DNA of 64,000 bases from the NCBI RefSeq assembly GCF_016865425.1, contig NZ_AP023355.1, positions 1 to 64,000 on the forward strand, given 5' to 3'. Numbering within the stretch: position 1 is the first letter of the stretch; each line of letters starts with the position of its first letter. The notes beneath the pieces were generated by a model. The model worked only from the letters and a program-made list of their open reading frames with translations. It was not told where the DNA came from and did not search any database. Position numbers and translations under genes: made by a program. Source of the DNA: Actinocatenispora thailandica (GTDB taxonomy: Bacteria; Actinomycetota; Actinomycetes; Mycobacteriales; Micromonosporaceae). Shown here piece after piece: positions 9,023 through 17,005 of the stretch.

Positions 9023-10144
9023 TCAGGCGGCGACCCGAGGCTGCCAGTACGCCTGGAGCCGGGACAGGTCGGTGCCGGGCGGGAGTTCCACCCGGTCCGG
9101 GAGGGCGCGGCGCCCGGCGAACACCTCGTGCAGGCAGTGTTCGTCGTACGTCTCGCACACCGGCAGATCGGCCCGCACCCCCGGGTCGACGTCGCCGCCC
9201 AGCACCCGCCCCTGCCGGTCCCGGAACACCAGGACGACGCCCTGGTTGCGCTCGTCGAGCCGGTGATCGAGGTGCAGCTGGTAGCCGATCCGCGCGGTCG
9301 GCAGGTACCCGTCGGTCCCCTTCTCCCGCTCGATCACCCGCAGGTGTCGGATCGTGGCGCGGGTGTGCAGCGGTGCGTCGAGCATCGCGTACCGCGTGCC
9401 GGCAGCGGCGATCTGGTCCAGCGGGATCCACCCGGCGTCGAGGACCCGCACGCTGATCCCGGTCACCGAGTCGAGCCAGCTGCGGTCCGGGTCGTCCGCG
9501 CCGACGAAGCTTCCGGCGACGGCCGTCTCGGCGCCCGGCGCGAGGGTCTGCACCCGCTCGACGTTCGTGCCCGACCCGGCGAGGTCCGCGGACGCCGGTG
9601 GCGCCGGGCGGAGCCGGACCCGCACGGAGACGCCGTAGGCGCCGTCCGGGCAGGGATTGCGGAGGATCACGGCGTACCGGAGTTGGCCCTTCCGCCGGTC
9701 CACCGACCAGCCCTGGCCGGTGACCTCGACCTGGCAGATCGGGCCCGGGCTGGGCAACGATGCGAGGTTCTGCCGGGTCGCGGTGGGTGGGATCGTCGGA
9801 TCGTTCCACCGGTACGCGCCGACCACCGACACCGCCACCAACGCCAGCACCGCGACGCCGGCCAGGCCGAGCAACAGCCACCGCCGCCGGCTGCTGCTCG
9901 GGGTCGGACCGGCCGGCGGGTTCACCGGCCCGGCCGCAGCCGCGTGACCCGGCTCGCTCGGGCCGCCCGGCTCGGGCGGGATCGGCCCGCCGGCCCCGGC
10001 CGGGGACGCTCCGCCGGGCTCGGGTCCGTCCGGCCCGGCCGGGGATGTGGCGGCGGGCTCGGGTCCGTCCGGCCCGGCCGGGGGCACTCCGCCGGGCTCG
10101 GTTCCCTCCGGCCCGGCCGGGTCGGGGGAGTCGGGGGTGGTCAC
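9023..10144 (-). CDS. Membrane-anchored protein with Pro/Gly-rich N-terminus, unknown function
   Basis: 373 residues from a GTG at 10144 that overlaps the previous gene's stop as GTGA. Residues 1-75 are low complexity, built from repeats of the type PAGPDGPEPGG. One membrane segment follows (about 80-101, LLLGLAGVAVLALVAVSVVGA). The remaining 270 residues are predicted to be outside and contain a domain of about 130 residues beginning CQVEVTGQGWSVD with a later CPDGAYGVSVRVRLRP. This looks like a beta-sandwich of the kind used for transport or adhesion, but no family is recognised. It is co-transcribed with the next upstream gene, also a single-pass protein, so the two may act together. Confidence 0.8.
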   Translation of the reverse strand: MTTPDSPDPAGPEGTEPGGVPPAGPDGPEPAATSPAGPDGPEPGGASPAGAGGPIPPEPGGPSEPGHAAAAGPVNPPAGPTPSSSRRRWLLLGLAGVAVLALVAVSVVGAYRWNDPTIPPTATRQNLASLPSPGPICQVEVTGQGWSVDRRKGQLRYAVILRNPCPDGAYGVSVRVRLRPAPPASADLAGSGTNVERVQTLAPGAETAVAGSFVGADDPDRSWLDSVTGISVRVLDAGWIPLDQIAAAGTRYAMLDAPLHTRATIRHLRVIEREKGTDGYLPTARIGYQLHLDHRLDERNQGVVLVFRDRQGRVLGGDVDPGVRADLPVCETYDEHCLHEVFAGRRALPDRVELPPGTDLSRLQAYWQPRVAA

Positions 10145-10833
10145 GAGCCAGCTCCGGTGCGAGAGCGCAGCGCGGTGAGGGTGGCCCGGGTGATCGCGGC
10201 GGCGGCCCACCGGTGCCGGGCCTGCGTCATTCGCTGTCCGCTCAGCTTGACGTACACCTCCAGCAGCAGGTTCGAGTCGCGCACGCCGACGAGGAAACCG
10301 GTCCCGGGCCGTAGTGCGGCGGGGCCGGTGACCCTTGCCGTGCAGAAGGCGGTCGGCGCACCGAGCCCGATGGCGTCGGTGAACGTGACCGGTTCGTCCC
10401 ATCGCGGCGTCGGCAGCGGCGTGTCGCCGGTATCGCCGCGGAGGTCGCCGCGCCGGCTCTGCAGGTACGCCCGCGCCGACTGGCGCGCCGACGGATACAC
10501 CGCGAACGCGACCCGGACCAGGCTGAAGGCCTCGCCGGGCCGGGCGTCCAGGTGGTACCCGGTGACGCAGTAGCCGACCCGCAGTCCGGTCGCGGCGCCG
10601 GTCCCGTCGTCGTGCGTCGTGGCCGATCGGGAGCGGCTGGTCGCGAACGGGTCGGCGGTGCGCGGCGGCGACCCGTCGACCAGGTCGCACGGCCGGCCCA
10701 CCGGGTGGTACCGCCCGGTGCCGGTCCAGTGCACGACGCCGATCGCGACCGCGACGATCAGGATCGCGGCGGCCGAGCCGAGCCACCACCGCCCGCGGCG
10801 GGACCGGATGGGTGACGGGGCGGGAGCGGACAT
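10141..10833 (-). CDS. Single-pass membrane protein, unknown function
   Basis: A 230-residue protein with a short basic cytoplasmic start, one membrane segment (about residues 16-36) and an external domain. The cysteine pair near residues 49 and 89 and a third near 164 could form disulfides. It resembles many actinobacterial hypothetical proteins with an N-terminal anchor and a DUF-like outer domain, but I cannot name the family. Its stop overlaps the start of the next gene downstream, and a terminator-like GC-rich stretch (10834-11008) separates it from the anti-sigma gene. Confidence 0.78.
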   Translation of the reverse strand: MSAPAPSPIRSRRGRWWLGSAAAILIVAVAIGVVHWTGTGRYHPVGRPCDLVDGSPPRTADPFATSRSRSATTHDDGTGAATGLRVGYCVTGYHLDARPGEAFSLVRVAFAVYPSARQSARAYLQSRRGDLRGDTGDTPLPTPRWDEPVTFTDAIGLGAPTAFCTARVTGPAALRPGTGFLVGVRDSNLLLEVYVKLSGQRMTQARHRWAAAAITRATLTALRSRTGAGS

Positions 10834-11008
10834 TTCGATGGTCTCCGGCTGGGCGCGGTGTCGGCAACGCAGCAGAGTGTCTCAGTCGTCCGCAACTGTG
10901 CTGCTCTGCGCCGGATGCTGGGCGACCCGGCGCGGTCGGGCCACGTGCCGCGCCGCTCGGCGCGGGTCAGGCCGCGCCGCCGGGGCCGGTCCGGCCGCCC
11001 GGGGCCGG

Positions 11009-11746
11009 TCAGGCCGCGCGGCGGTGGTTCACCGAGCGGAGGCCGCGGCCCGGGGCCGCCGGCGGCACCAGCGGGGTGGGCCGGTCGGGGCCGGCCGGGC
11101 GGTGCGGCCCGGCACCGGTCGTGTCGCCCGGCTGGGCGGTCGGGCCGCGGGTGCCGGAAGTGGCGGCCCGGCGAACCAGGAGCATCAGGGTGAAGCCGAG
11201 CAGCAGCAGGCCGTGCTCGGAGACGCGCATCGCGGTCACGGTGCCGGCGGCCAGGTCACGGACGCAGAAGGCGGTCAGTACCACCAGGAACCCACCGACC
11301 ACCGGAATCAGTCCGGCGGCGGCGCGGGCCCGCCAGGCCACCGATGCCATGCCCAGGCCCAGTGCCAGGTTCCACGCCGTACTCTCGTCGAACAGGTGGG
11401 TGCTCAGGTCGTGCCCGGCGGCGGGCATCATGCCGGCGTGCCAGCCGAGCAGCTGGGCCAGCCCCAGCGCCAGCTGGGCGGCGGCCACCACGGCGAGTGC
11501 GATCCGCCAGCGCCGGCGGGAGCCGCCGCCGGGCGGCCACGCGGCGGTCAGGACCCGGTCGGTCAGGTCCGGCCCGGACACCGCCGGGCGCACCCGCAGC
11601 CGGCGGCTCAGCCGGGTCGCCTGCTCGTACCATGACCGGCACGCCGCGCAGCCGGCCAGGTGCTGGTCGGGCGACCCGGCCGGTGCCGGCTCGGCCTCGC
11701 CGTCCAGCCGTGCCGACAGCGCCGTACGACACTGCTCACACTCCAT
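11009..11746 (-). CDS. Zinc-finger (zf-HC2) anti-sigma factor, membrane protein
   Basis: 245 residues from ATG 11746, supported by AGGAG just before it. The N-terminus [17 protein letters not shown] and a downstream HLAGCAAC give the His-x3-Cys-x2-Cys zinc motif of ZAS-type anti-sigma factors. This part normally binds an ECF sigma factor in the cytoplasm. Several hydrophobic segments follow (roughly residues 90-200), giving a multi-pass rather than single-pass anchor. The C-terminal 45 residues are Pro/Arg-rich. The likely partner is the ECF sigma gene on the opposite strand 148 bp away, an uncommon divergent arrangement. Confidence 0.88.
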   Translation of the reverse strand: MECEQCRTALSARLDGEAEPAPAGSPDQHLAGCAACRSWYEQATRLSRRLRVRPAVSGPDLTDRVLTAAWPPGGGSRRRWRIALAVVAAAQLALGLAQLLGWHAGMMPAAGHDLSTHLFDESTAWNLALGLGMASVAWRARAAAGLIPVVGGFLVVLTAFCVRDLAAGTVTAMRVSEHGLLLLGFTLMLLVRRAATSGTRGPTAQPGDTTGAGPHRPAGPDRPTPLVPPAAPGRGLRSVNHRRAA

Positions 11747-11756
11747 GCTCCTGACA

Positions 11757-11782
11757 GTCGTCGGCGGTGGCCGTGGAGTTCC
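11757..11782 (-). promoter_or_regulatory. Possible ECF-type promoter of the anti-sigma gene
   Basis: On the minus strand, GGAAC (11782-11778) is followed after 17 bp by CGAC (11760-11757), then by the ribosome site and ATG at 11746. GGAAC plus a CGT/CGA-type -10 box is the general shape of ECF promoters. If real, the sigma factor would drive its own inhibitor. Such short motifs arise often by chance in GC-rich DNA. Confidence 0.3.
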
Positions 11783-11894
11783 CGGCGCCCCGCGGGCGTG
11801 GGCCGGCGGCCACCCCCGTACCATGTTCTACGTTTCGTCGAACTGCTGCCCGGGGCGGCGACAGTCCGGCCCGACCGGTCGCGGAGGGAGCGAC

Positions 11895-12476
11895 GTGGCA
11901 CACCCGGCGCGCGACGATGCGCAGCTCACCGCGTGGGCGCTGGCCGCCGGCGCCGGTGACCGGCAGGCCGCGGACGCGTTCATCCGGGCCACCCAGCGAG
12001 ACGTCTGGCAGCTCGTCGCGCACCTCACCGACCCGCAGCGCGCCGACGACCTCGCCCAGGAGACCTACCTGCGTGCCTTCGGCGCCCTGGGCCGTTTCGC
12101 CGGCCGGTCCACCGCCCGCACCTGGCTGCTGGCGATCGCGCGGCACGTGGTCACCGACCACATCCGCTCCCGGTACCGCCGGCCCCGCACGGTCGACGCC
12201 GACTGGGTCCGCGCCGCGGAACACCAGCAGCTGCGCGCGTACCACGACGCGGCCGGGTTCGTCGAGCTGGTGGAGACCGTTCAGCTGCTCGCGGGGCTCG
12301 ACCCGGACCGGCGCGAGGCGCTGGTGCTGACCCAGATCCTCGGCCTGGACTACGCGGAGGCGGCGGCCGTCTGCGGCTGCCCGGTCGGGACGATCCGGTC
12401 CCGGGTCGCCCGGGCCCGCGCCGACCTGATCGCCGCCCGGGCCGACCAGCCGGCCACCACGTCGCACACCGGCTGA
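11895..12476 (+). CDS. ECF-family RNA polymerase sigma factor
   Basis: 193 residues from GTG 11895, with GGAGGGAG as ribosome site; an upstream open frame adds unrelated residues. Region 2 is visible as [28 protein letters not shown] in two conserved pieces (residues about 52-80), and region 4 as [28 protein letters not shown] split across about residues 140-170. It directs polymerase to a small regulon under the control of an anti-sigma factor, probably the divergent zf-HC2 protein. The [14 protein letters not shown] linker is typical of SigC-like actinobacterial factors. The signal is unknown. Confidence 0.92.
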   Translation: MAHPARDDAQLTAWALAAGAGDRQAADAFIRATQRDVWQLVAHLTDPQRADDLAQETYLRAFGALGRFAGRSTARTWLLAIARHVVTDHIRSRYRRPRTVDADWVRAAEHQQLRAYHDAAGFVELVETVQLLAGLDPDRREALVLTQILGLDYAEAAAVCGCPVGTIRSRVARARADLIAARADQPATTSHTG

Positions 12477-12609
12477 CCGGCCCCGCACCTCTTTCGGCCG
12501 CGAGGACGAGAGCCGGCTGTCCCGGTCGGTCCGAACCGTCCGGTGCCGCCGACCGCGCACGCCGTCGATCCGCAGCGCCCGGCCGGCGCAGCCACCAGCG
12601 CCCGGAGGG

Positions 12610-13503
12610 TCAGGACAACAGCTCGTGGGCACGCTGGGCGGCGCGGCTGGCGAGCGCGGTCAGCGCCGGGAGGTCGACACCAGCGACGGCGGGCAGCGGT
12701 ACCGGGGTGCCCGGCTCGGCCGGCGGCGGCAGCGGCGCCGGCGGCGGGACCGGCGTGCGGGCGTAGGCCTCGGTCGCCGGTACGGTCTCCGCCGCGGGTG
12801 GTGCCGGTCCGTCGGTGCCGGACGCGGCCCCGCGCCGATCGCGCAGCGCCGCGAGGACCGCGGTACGGTGCCGGCCGCGCAGCAGCAGCAGCGCGAACGG
12901 ATCGGTGTCGAGCAGGTCGGCGAGCACGTAGCAGAGCGCGGCGGCGTGCTTGCACGGTACGGCCCGGTCCGGGCAGTCGCAGGACACGGTCAGCTCGCGC
13001 GGCCCCGGCAGCAGCGACAATCCGGCCGCCGCGACGTCGTCCACGATGGACGGTGGCAGCTCGCCGTCCAGCAGCGCGGCGGTGTGCGCGAGCTGGCCAC
13101 CGATCGCGTCCAGCACCCGGGCCCACCCGGCGTCGTCGAACGTCGCCACCCGAACCTCCACCCGGTACGCCGTGGGCCGGCTGCCGCGCACCCGGGCCGA
13201 GGCCGCACCGGCGGTCACCACCGCATCGCGCACCGCGCCGGACCGGGCGTACGTGCGGCCCCGCGGCAACCGGTTCGGGTCGATCAGTGCCTGCTGCTGC
13301 AACGCATCCAGCCAGGCGCGGGACCACCACGTCGCGCCGAACCGGCGGCGCGCGGCGGGCGGCACGTCGCCGAGCACGATCCGCTCGCCCGGAGTGTCAC
13401 CGCCGGCCGGGCCCGCCCGGCGGCCCCGGGCCTCGGGGTCACCCGCTGCCCCGGGTTCCCGGGCCTCGGGGTCACCCGCCGTCGCGTTGCGGTACCGCGT
13501 CAC
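12610..13503 (-). CDS. SWIM zinc-finger domain protein
   Basis: 297 residues from a GTG at 13503 overlapping the helicase stop (GTGA). The zinc motif C-x-C-x6-C-x-H (SCDCPDRAVPCKHA) lies at about residues 172-185. SWIM proteins next to SNF2 helicases are common in actinobacteria and are thought to bind DNA or protein partners of the helicase. The first 45 residues are low complexity with a repeated GDPEAR, and the C-terminus is proline-rich before a short helix. Translation is almost surely coupled to the helicase gene upstream. Confidence 0.88.
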   Translation of the reverse strand: MTRYRNATAGDPEAREPGAAGDPEARGRRAGPAGGDTPGERIVLGDVPPAARRRFGATWWSRAWLDALQQQALIDPNRLPRGRTYARSGAVRDAVVTAGAASARVRGSRPTAYRVEVRVATFDDAGWARVLDAIGGQLAHTAALLDGELPPSIVDDVAAAGLSLLPGPRELTVSCDCPDRAVPCKHAAALCYVLADLLDTDPFALLLLRGRHRTAVLAALRDRRGAASGTDGPAPPAAETVPATEAYARTPVPPPAPLPPPAEPGTPVPLPAVAGVDLPALTALASRAAQRAHELLS

Positions 13504-16295
13504 GCCAGCGCCACCAGGTCGGCGAGCTCGTCGTCGGACAGCTCGGTCAGCCAGGTCTCGCCGGTACCGACGACCGCGTCGGCCAGCGCCCGCTTGTCCG
13601 CGATCAGCTTCGCCACCCTGTCCTCGACGGTGTGCTCGGTGACGAGCCGGTGCACCTGCACCGGCCGGTCCTGCCCGATCCGGTACGCGCGGTCGGTCGC
13701 CTGGTCCTCCACCGCCGGGTTCCACCACCGGTCGACGTGGATGACGTGGCTGGCCCGCGTGAGGTTGAGCCCGGTGCCGGCGGCCTTGAGCGACAGCAGG
13801 AACACCGGTGCCGCGCCCTCGTCGAACCGGCGCACCCGCTCCTCTCGTTGCCGCACCCCGACCCCGCCGTGCACCAGCAGGGTGTCCACACCCCGGTCGG
13901 CCAGGTGCCGCTCCAGCAGCCGGCACATCTGCACGTACTGGCTGAACACCAGCACCGAGTCGCCCTCCGCGAGGATGACGTCGAGCAGCTCGTCCAGCGC
14001 GGCCAGCTTGCCGGAACGGCCGGCGAGCGGACCCGGCTCCCCGAGGTACTGCGCGGGATGGTTGCAGATCTGCTTCAGCGCGGTCAGCAGCTTCAGCACC
14101 AGCCCGCGCCGGGCGACGCCCTCGGCGGCCTCGATCTCGGCCATCGTGTCGCGCACCACCGCCTCGTACAGCGTGGTCTGCTCGGCGGTCAGCGGCACCA
14201 GCTCGTCGGTCTCGGTCTTCGGCGGCAGCTCCGGCGCGATGCCGGGGTCGATCTTGCGCCGGCGCAGCAGGAACGGCCGGGTCAGCGCGGCGAGGCGGCG
14301 GGTGGCGTCGGCGTCGGCGTACCGCTCGACCGGGATCGCGATCCGCCGCCGGAAGTCCGCCAGCGGCCCGAGCAACCCCGGCGTGGTCCAGTCCACGATG
14401 GACCACAGGTCGGTGAGCCGGTTCTCCACCGGGGTACCGGTCAGCGCGATCCGGGCCGCCGCCGGCACCGCCCGGAGCGCCTTCGCGGTACGAGACAGCG
14501 GATTCTTGGCCGCCTGCGCCTCGTCGGCGACGACCAACCCCCACCGCACCCCGGCGAGCGTGGCGGTGTCGGCGCGCAGCACGCCGTAGCTGGCGAGCAC
14601 GATCTCGTCGCCGGCGAGCGCGCCGAGATCCCGGCTGGCTCCGTGGAACCGGCGCACCGGGACGCCGGGCGCGAACCGGTGCACCTCGCGCTCCCAGTTG
14701 CCCAGCAGCGAGGCCGGGCAGCAGACCAGCGTCGGTCCGCGGTGCAGGGTACGGCGGTGCAGGTGCAGCGCGATGATCTGCACCGTCTTGCCCAGCCCCA
14801 TGTCGTCGGCGAGGCAGCCGCCGAGGCCGGCACCGGTCATCGCGGCGAGCCAGCCGAGCCCCCGCCGCTGGTACGGCCGCAGCGTCGCGTCCAGGCCGTC
14901 CGGCGGCGGGACCTCCGAAGCAGCGCCGGCCAGCCGGTCGACCAGCTCGGCCAGCGGCCGGTCCGGCGTGAACGGCACGTCACCGTCCGCTGTGGACAGC
15001 GTGCCGGTGAGGGCGGCGGCGAGTGCCTGAGCGCCGTCGAGCCGGGACCGTCGCCGCCGCAGCCGGGCGACCAGCGACCGGTCCACCCGTACCCACCGGC
15101 CCCGCAGCCGGACCAGCGGCCGCTTCGCCTCGGCCAGCGCGGTCAGCTCCTGCTGGGTCAGCGCGGTCCCGTCCAGGGTGGCCTGCCACTGGAAGTCGAG
15201 CAGCTCGTCGAGGCCGAACGCGGCCGGGCCGGTCGCCGCCGGCCGTTTCGTGGTCGCCGCCAGCCGCGGCGAGTGGTCGGTCAGCTCGGCCGGCCACAGC
15301 ACGTCGGCCCCGGCGGCGCCGAGCGCCTCCGCCGCCTCGAACAGCCCGTCCACCTCCTCGTCCGCAAGCGGCAGCACGCTGGGTGCGTGTTCGGCGAGGG
15401 CGGCCGACAGCGGCGGCCAGGTTCGGGCCGCGCGGCGCAGCGCCAGCAGGACGTCGGTCTCCGCGTCGGCGCCGAACCGGTCCAGCACCTCGGTCGGCGC
15501 CGACCACAGCTGGGCCAGCTCCACCACCAGGCTCGGATCGCCGGCACTACGCATCGCGAGCGCCACCGAGAACCCGCCGGCCGCCTCCGCCGCATCGTCC
15601 GGCCCGGCGCCGTCGCCCGGCGGTACCGCGGTGGGCAGGCAGAGCCGCAGCACCAGCCGTACCGATCCGGCCAGCTCGGTGTCGATCGCGGCGAGCAGCC
15701 GCCGGTACGGCTCCGCCGGCAGCGGCTCGTCCCGGGCATAGCCGGCCACCGCACCGGGATCCGCCGCCGCGGTGCTCGCGGCTTCCGGCGGCCCGCCGGG
15801 GGAGGTACGGGTGAGGGCGTCGGCGAGCGCGTCCCAGCAGGCGGTGATCAGGGATCCGGGGGCGTGCAGCAGCAGCCGCCCGGTGTCCGTGGTGGTCGCC
15901 GCGTACGCCTGCACCGGCATCGCCGCCGCGCACCGGTGCAGCCAGTCGACCGCGCCCGGATCCGGCAGTAGCCGCCAGGCCGCGGTGCCGGTGGCGCTGC
16001 GACCGGGGGCCATCCGGCCGGCGGCGAGCTGGGCCAGCCCGGAGAGCACGACAGCCCGCCAGAGCCGCGCCGAGTCGGTGTCGTCGGCGCCGTCGAGCAG
16101 CCGGTGGACGGCGGCCTCGACCGCCAGGGTGTGCGCGGGCACCCGTCGTCGCCGAATCCGACCGTACGCCGATTGAGCGACAACCAGCTCCGAATTGGTG
16201 TCGGATATCCGACCATCCGAGCGCCAGAATGCGAAGGTGCCACGTCGCGCCGGATCGCCCGGTCGAAACGTCACGTGTACCGCGTGGTCACCCAT
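13500..16295 (-). CDS. SNF2/Rad54-family DEAD/DEAH-type helicase
   Basis: A 931-residue ATP-dependent DNA translocase. The N-terminal half (about 1-400) is an actinobacterial extension, possibly a scaffold. The SNF2 motor starts near residue 480. Motif I is DDMGLGKT (about 496-503), motif II is DEAQ (about 589-592, where DEAH is usual), motif III is LTGTPVENR, motif V is AAGTGLNLT and motif VI is DRAYRIGQ. Such proteins remodel protein-DNA complexes and are linked to transcription recycling or repair. It is translationally coupled to the SWIM gene downstream. A hairpin and the DUF5999 gene lie upstream. Confidence 0.95.
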   Translation of the reverse strand: MGDHAVHVTFRPGDPARRGTFAFWRSDGRISDTNSELVVAQSAYGRIRRRRVPAHTLAVEAAVHRLLDGADDTDSARLWRAVVLSGLAQLAAGRMAPGRSATGTAAWRLLPDPGAVDWLHRCAAAMPVQAYAATTTDTGRLLLHAPGSLITACWDALADALTRTSPGGPPEAASTAAADPGAVAGYARDEPLPAEPYRRLLAAIDTELAGSVRLVLRLCLPTAVPPGDGAGPDDAAEAAGGFSVALAMRSAGDPSLVVELAQLWSAPTEVLDRFGADAETDVLLALRRAARTWPPLSAALAEHAPSVLPLADEEVDGLFEAAEALGAAGADVLWPAELTDHSPRLAATTKRPAATGPAAFGLDELLDFQWQATLDGTALTQQELTALAEAKRPLVRLRGRWVRVDRSLVARLRRRRSRLDGAQALAAALTGTLSTADGDVPFTPDRPLAELVDRLAGAASEVPPPDGLDATLRPYQRRGLGWLAAMTGAGLGGCLADDMGLGKTVQIIALHLHRRTLHRGPTLVCCPASLLGNWEREVHRFAPGVPVRRFHGASRDLGALAGDEIVLASYGVLRADTATLAGVRWGLVVADEAQAAKNPLSRTAKALRAVPAAARIALTGTPVENRLTDLWSIVDWTTPGLLGPLADFRRRIAIPVERYADADATRRLAALTRPFLLRRRKIDPGIAPELPPKTETDELVPLTAEQTTLYEAVVRDTMAEIEAAEGVARRGLVLKLLTALKQICNHPAQYLGEPGPLAGRSGKLAALDELLDVILAEGDSVLVFSQYVQMCRLLERHLADRGVDTLLVHGGVGVRQREERVRRFDEGAAPVFLLSLKAAGTGLNLTRASHVIHVDRWWNPAVEDQATDRAYRIGQDRPVQVHRLVTEHTVEDRVAKLIADKRALADAVVGTGETWLTELSDDELADLVALA

Positions 16296-16348
16296 GGCAT
16301 TGAAGGCTACCCAAACAGGGGTGGCCGGCCTTTCGCCGAAACGACGAA

Positions 16349-16369
16349 TCCCGGGGCAGAGCCCCGGGA
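16349..16369 (-). terminator. Intrinsic terminator downstream of the DUF5999 gene
   Basis: Perfect 9-bp arms tcccggggc (16349-16357) and gccccggga (16361-16369) around a 3-nt loop. On the minus strand the stem is followed by a T-rich tail (ttcgtcgttt). It separates the DUF5999 gene from the helicase gene. Confidence 0.75.
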
Positions 16370-16416
16370 CATTCCATGAGGATCATGCTTCCGCGGCCGG
16401 TTCCGGCCGGCGGTCG

Positions 16417-16626
16417 TCAGGGCTTCGCGCCGGCGCCAGCGATCACTGAGCGTGTGTCCGGCGGTGCGAGGGTGTGGCCGTCGGGGAGGATCTCCCCGTC
16501 GTCCTCGAACAGGATGACGCCGTTGCACAGCAGGCTCCAGCCCTGCTCCGGATGAGCCGAGACGACATGCGCCGCCTCCCGGTCGAGGGCCTGTGCCGAG
16601 GGGCATTCCGGCGTATGGAGGCACAT
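16417..16626 (-). CDS. DUF5999 family small protein
   Basis: 69 residues from ATG 16626, which has a perfect GGAGGAG ribosome site 2 bp upstream; a longer frame to 16716 lacks such a site. The sequence starts MCLHTPECPSAQALDREAAH and has the family signature HPEQGWSLLCNG followed by LFEDDGEILPDG. DUF5999 proteins are short, soluble and widespread in actinomycetes. Their function is unknown, and the paired cysteines near the N-terminus could bind metal. The gene stands alone between a divergent gap and a terminator. Confidence 0.85.
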   Translation of the reverse strand: MCLHTPECPSAQALDREAAHVVSAHPEQGWSLLCNGVILFEDDGEILPDGHTLAPPDTRSVIAGAGAKP

Positions 16627-17005
16627 AGCTCCTCCATCTGCGGTCGTGGTGGGATGGGAGCCATCCCCGGTCGGATCAAGTCTGCTCCGCTGGTACGGAA
16701 GCTTCAAGCAAATCACCGGCCGAGGAGAATATTTCCCCTGTTCGTATCCGGAGCGTTACCAAGCCGGTCCCCGGCTCCCCGCCGTACGGCCGATGCCCCG
16801 GCGCCGACCGGCCGGTGCCCTGCGGGGCCGAAAACCCGCACACGGTGAGGGTGGTACCGGTGCGCGCGCGTGCCACTTCTGCGCGTAGCGCCCGTTCAAC
16901 CATCGGATCGATCGGTAAACCCTTGTGACATTCCATGGTTCGTTTCCGGTCGTATTCTCATTCACACGCGACCCGCACCGAGCCGGTCGCAGGGGGGTGC
17001 TCGGC
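16627..17005. other. Intergenic region between DUF5999 and GGDEF-EAL genes
   Basis: A 379-bp divergent gap, noticeably richer in A and T than the genes. It should hold the two opposing promoters. A TATTCT hexamer about 40 bp before the GGDEF-EAL start is a possible -10 element, without a convincing -35. A minus-strand open frame at 16676-16936 exists, but its third-position GC is low and it lacks a ribosome site, so I do not call it a gene. Confidence 0.5.

Noticed and set aside
10834-11008. GC-rich gap after the anti-sigma gene considered as an RNA gene
   Set aside because: I found only short overlapping GGCCGG-type repeats and no fold or family match.
12543-15971. Very long plus-strand open frame of over 1100 codons opposite the helicase
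   Set aside because: It lies antisense to the SNF2 and SWIM genes, has Arg/Pro/Gln-rich composition with no motif, and is the usual shadow frame of high-GC coding DNA.
16676-16936. Minus-strand 86-codon ORF in the DUF5999 / GGDEF-EAL gap
   Set aside because: Third-position GC is clearly lower than in real genes here, there is no ribosome site, and the product matches nothing I know.
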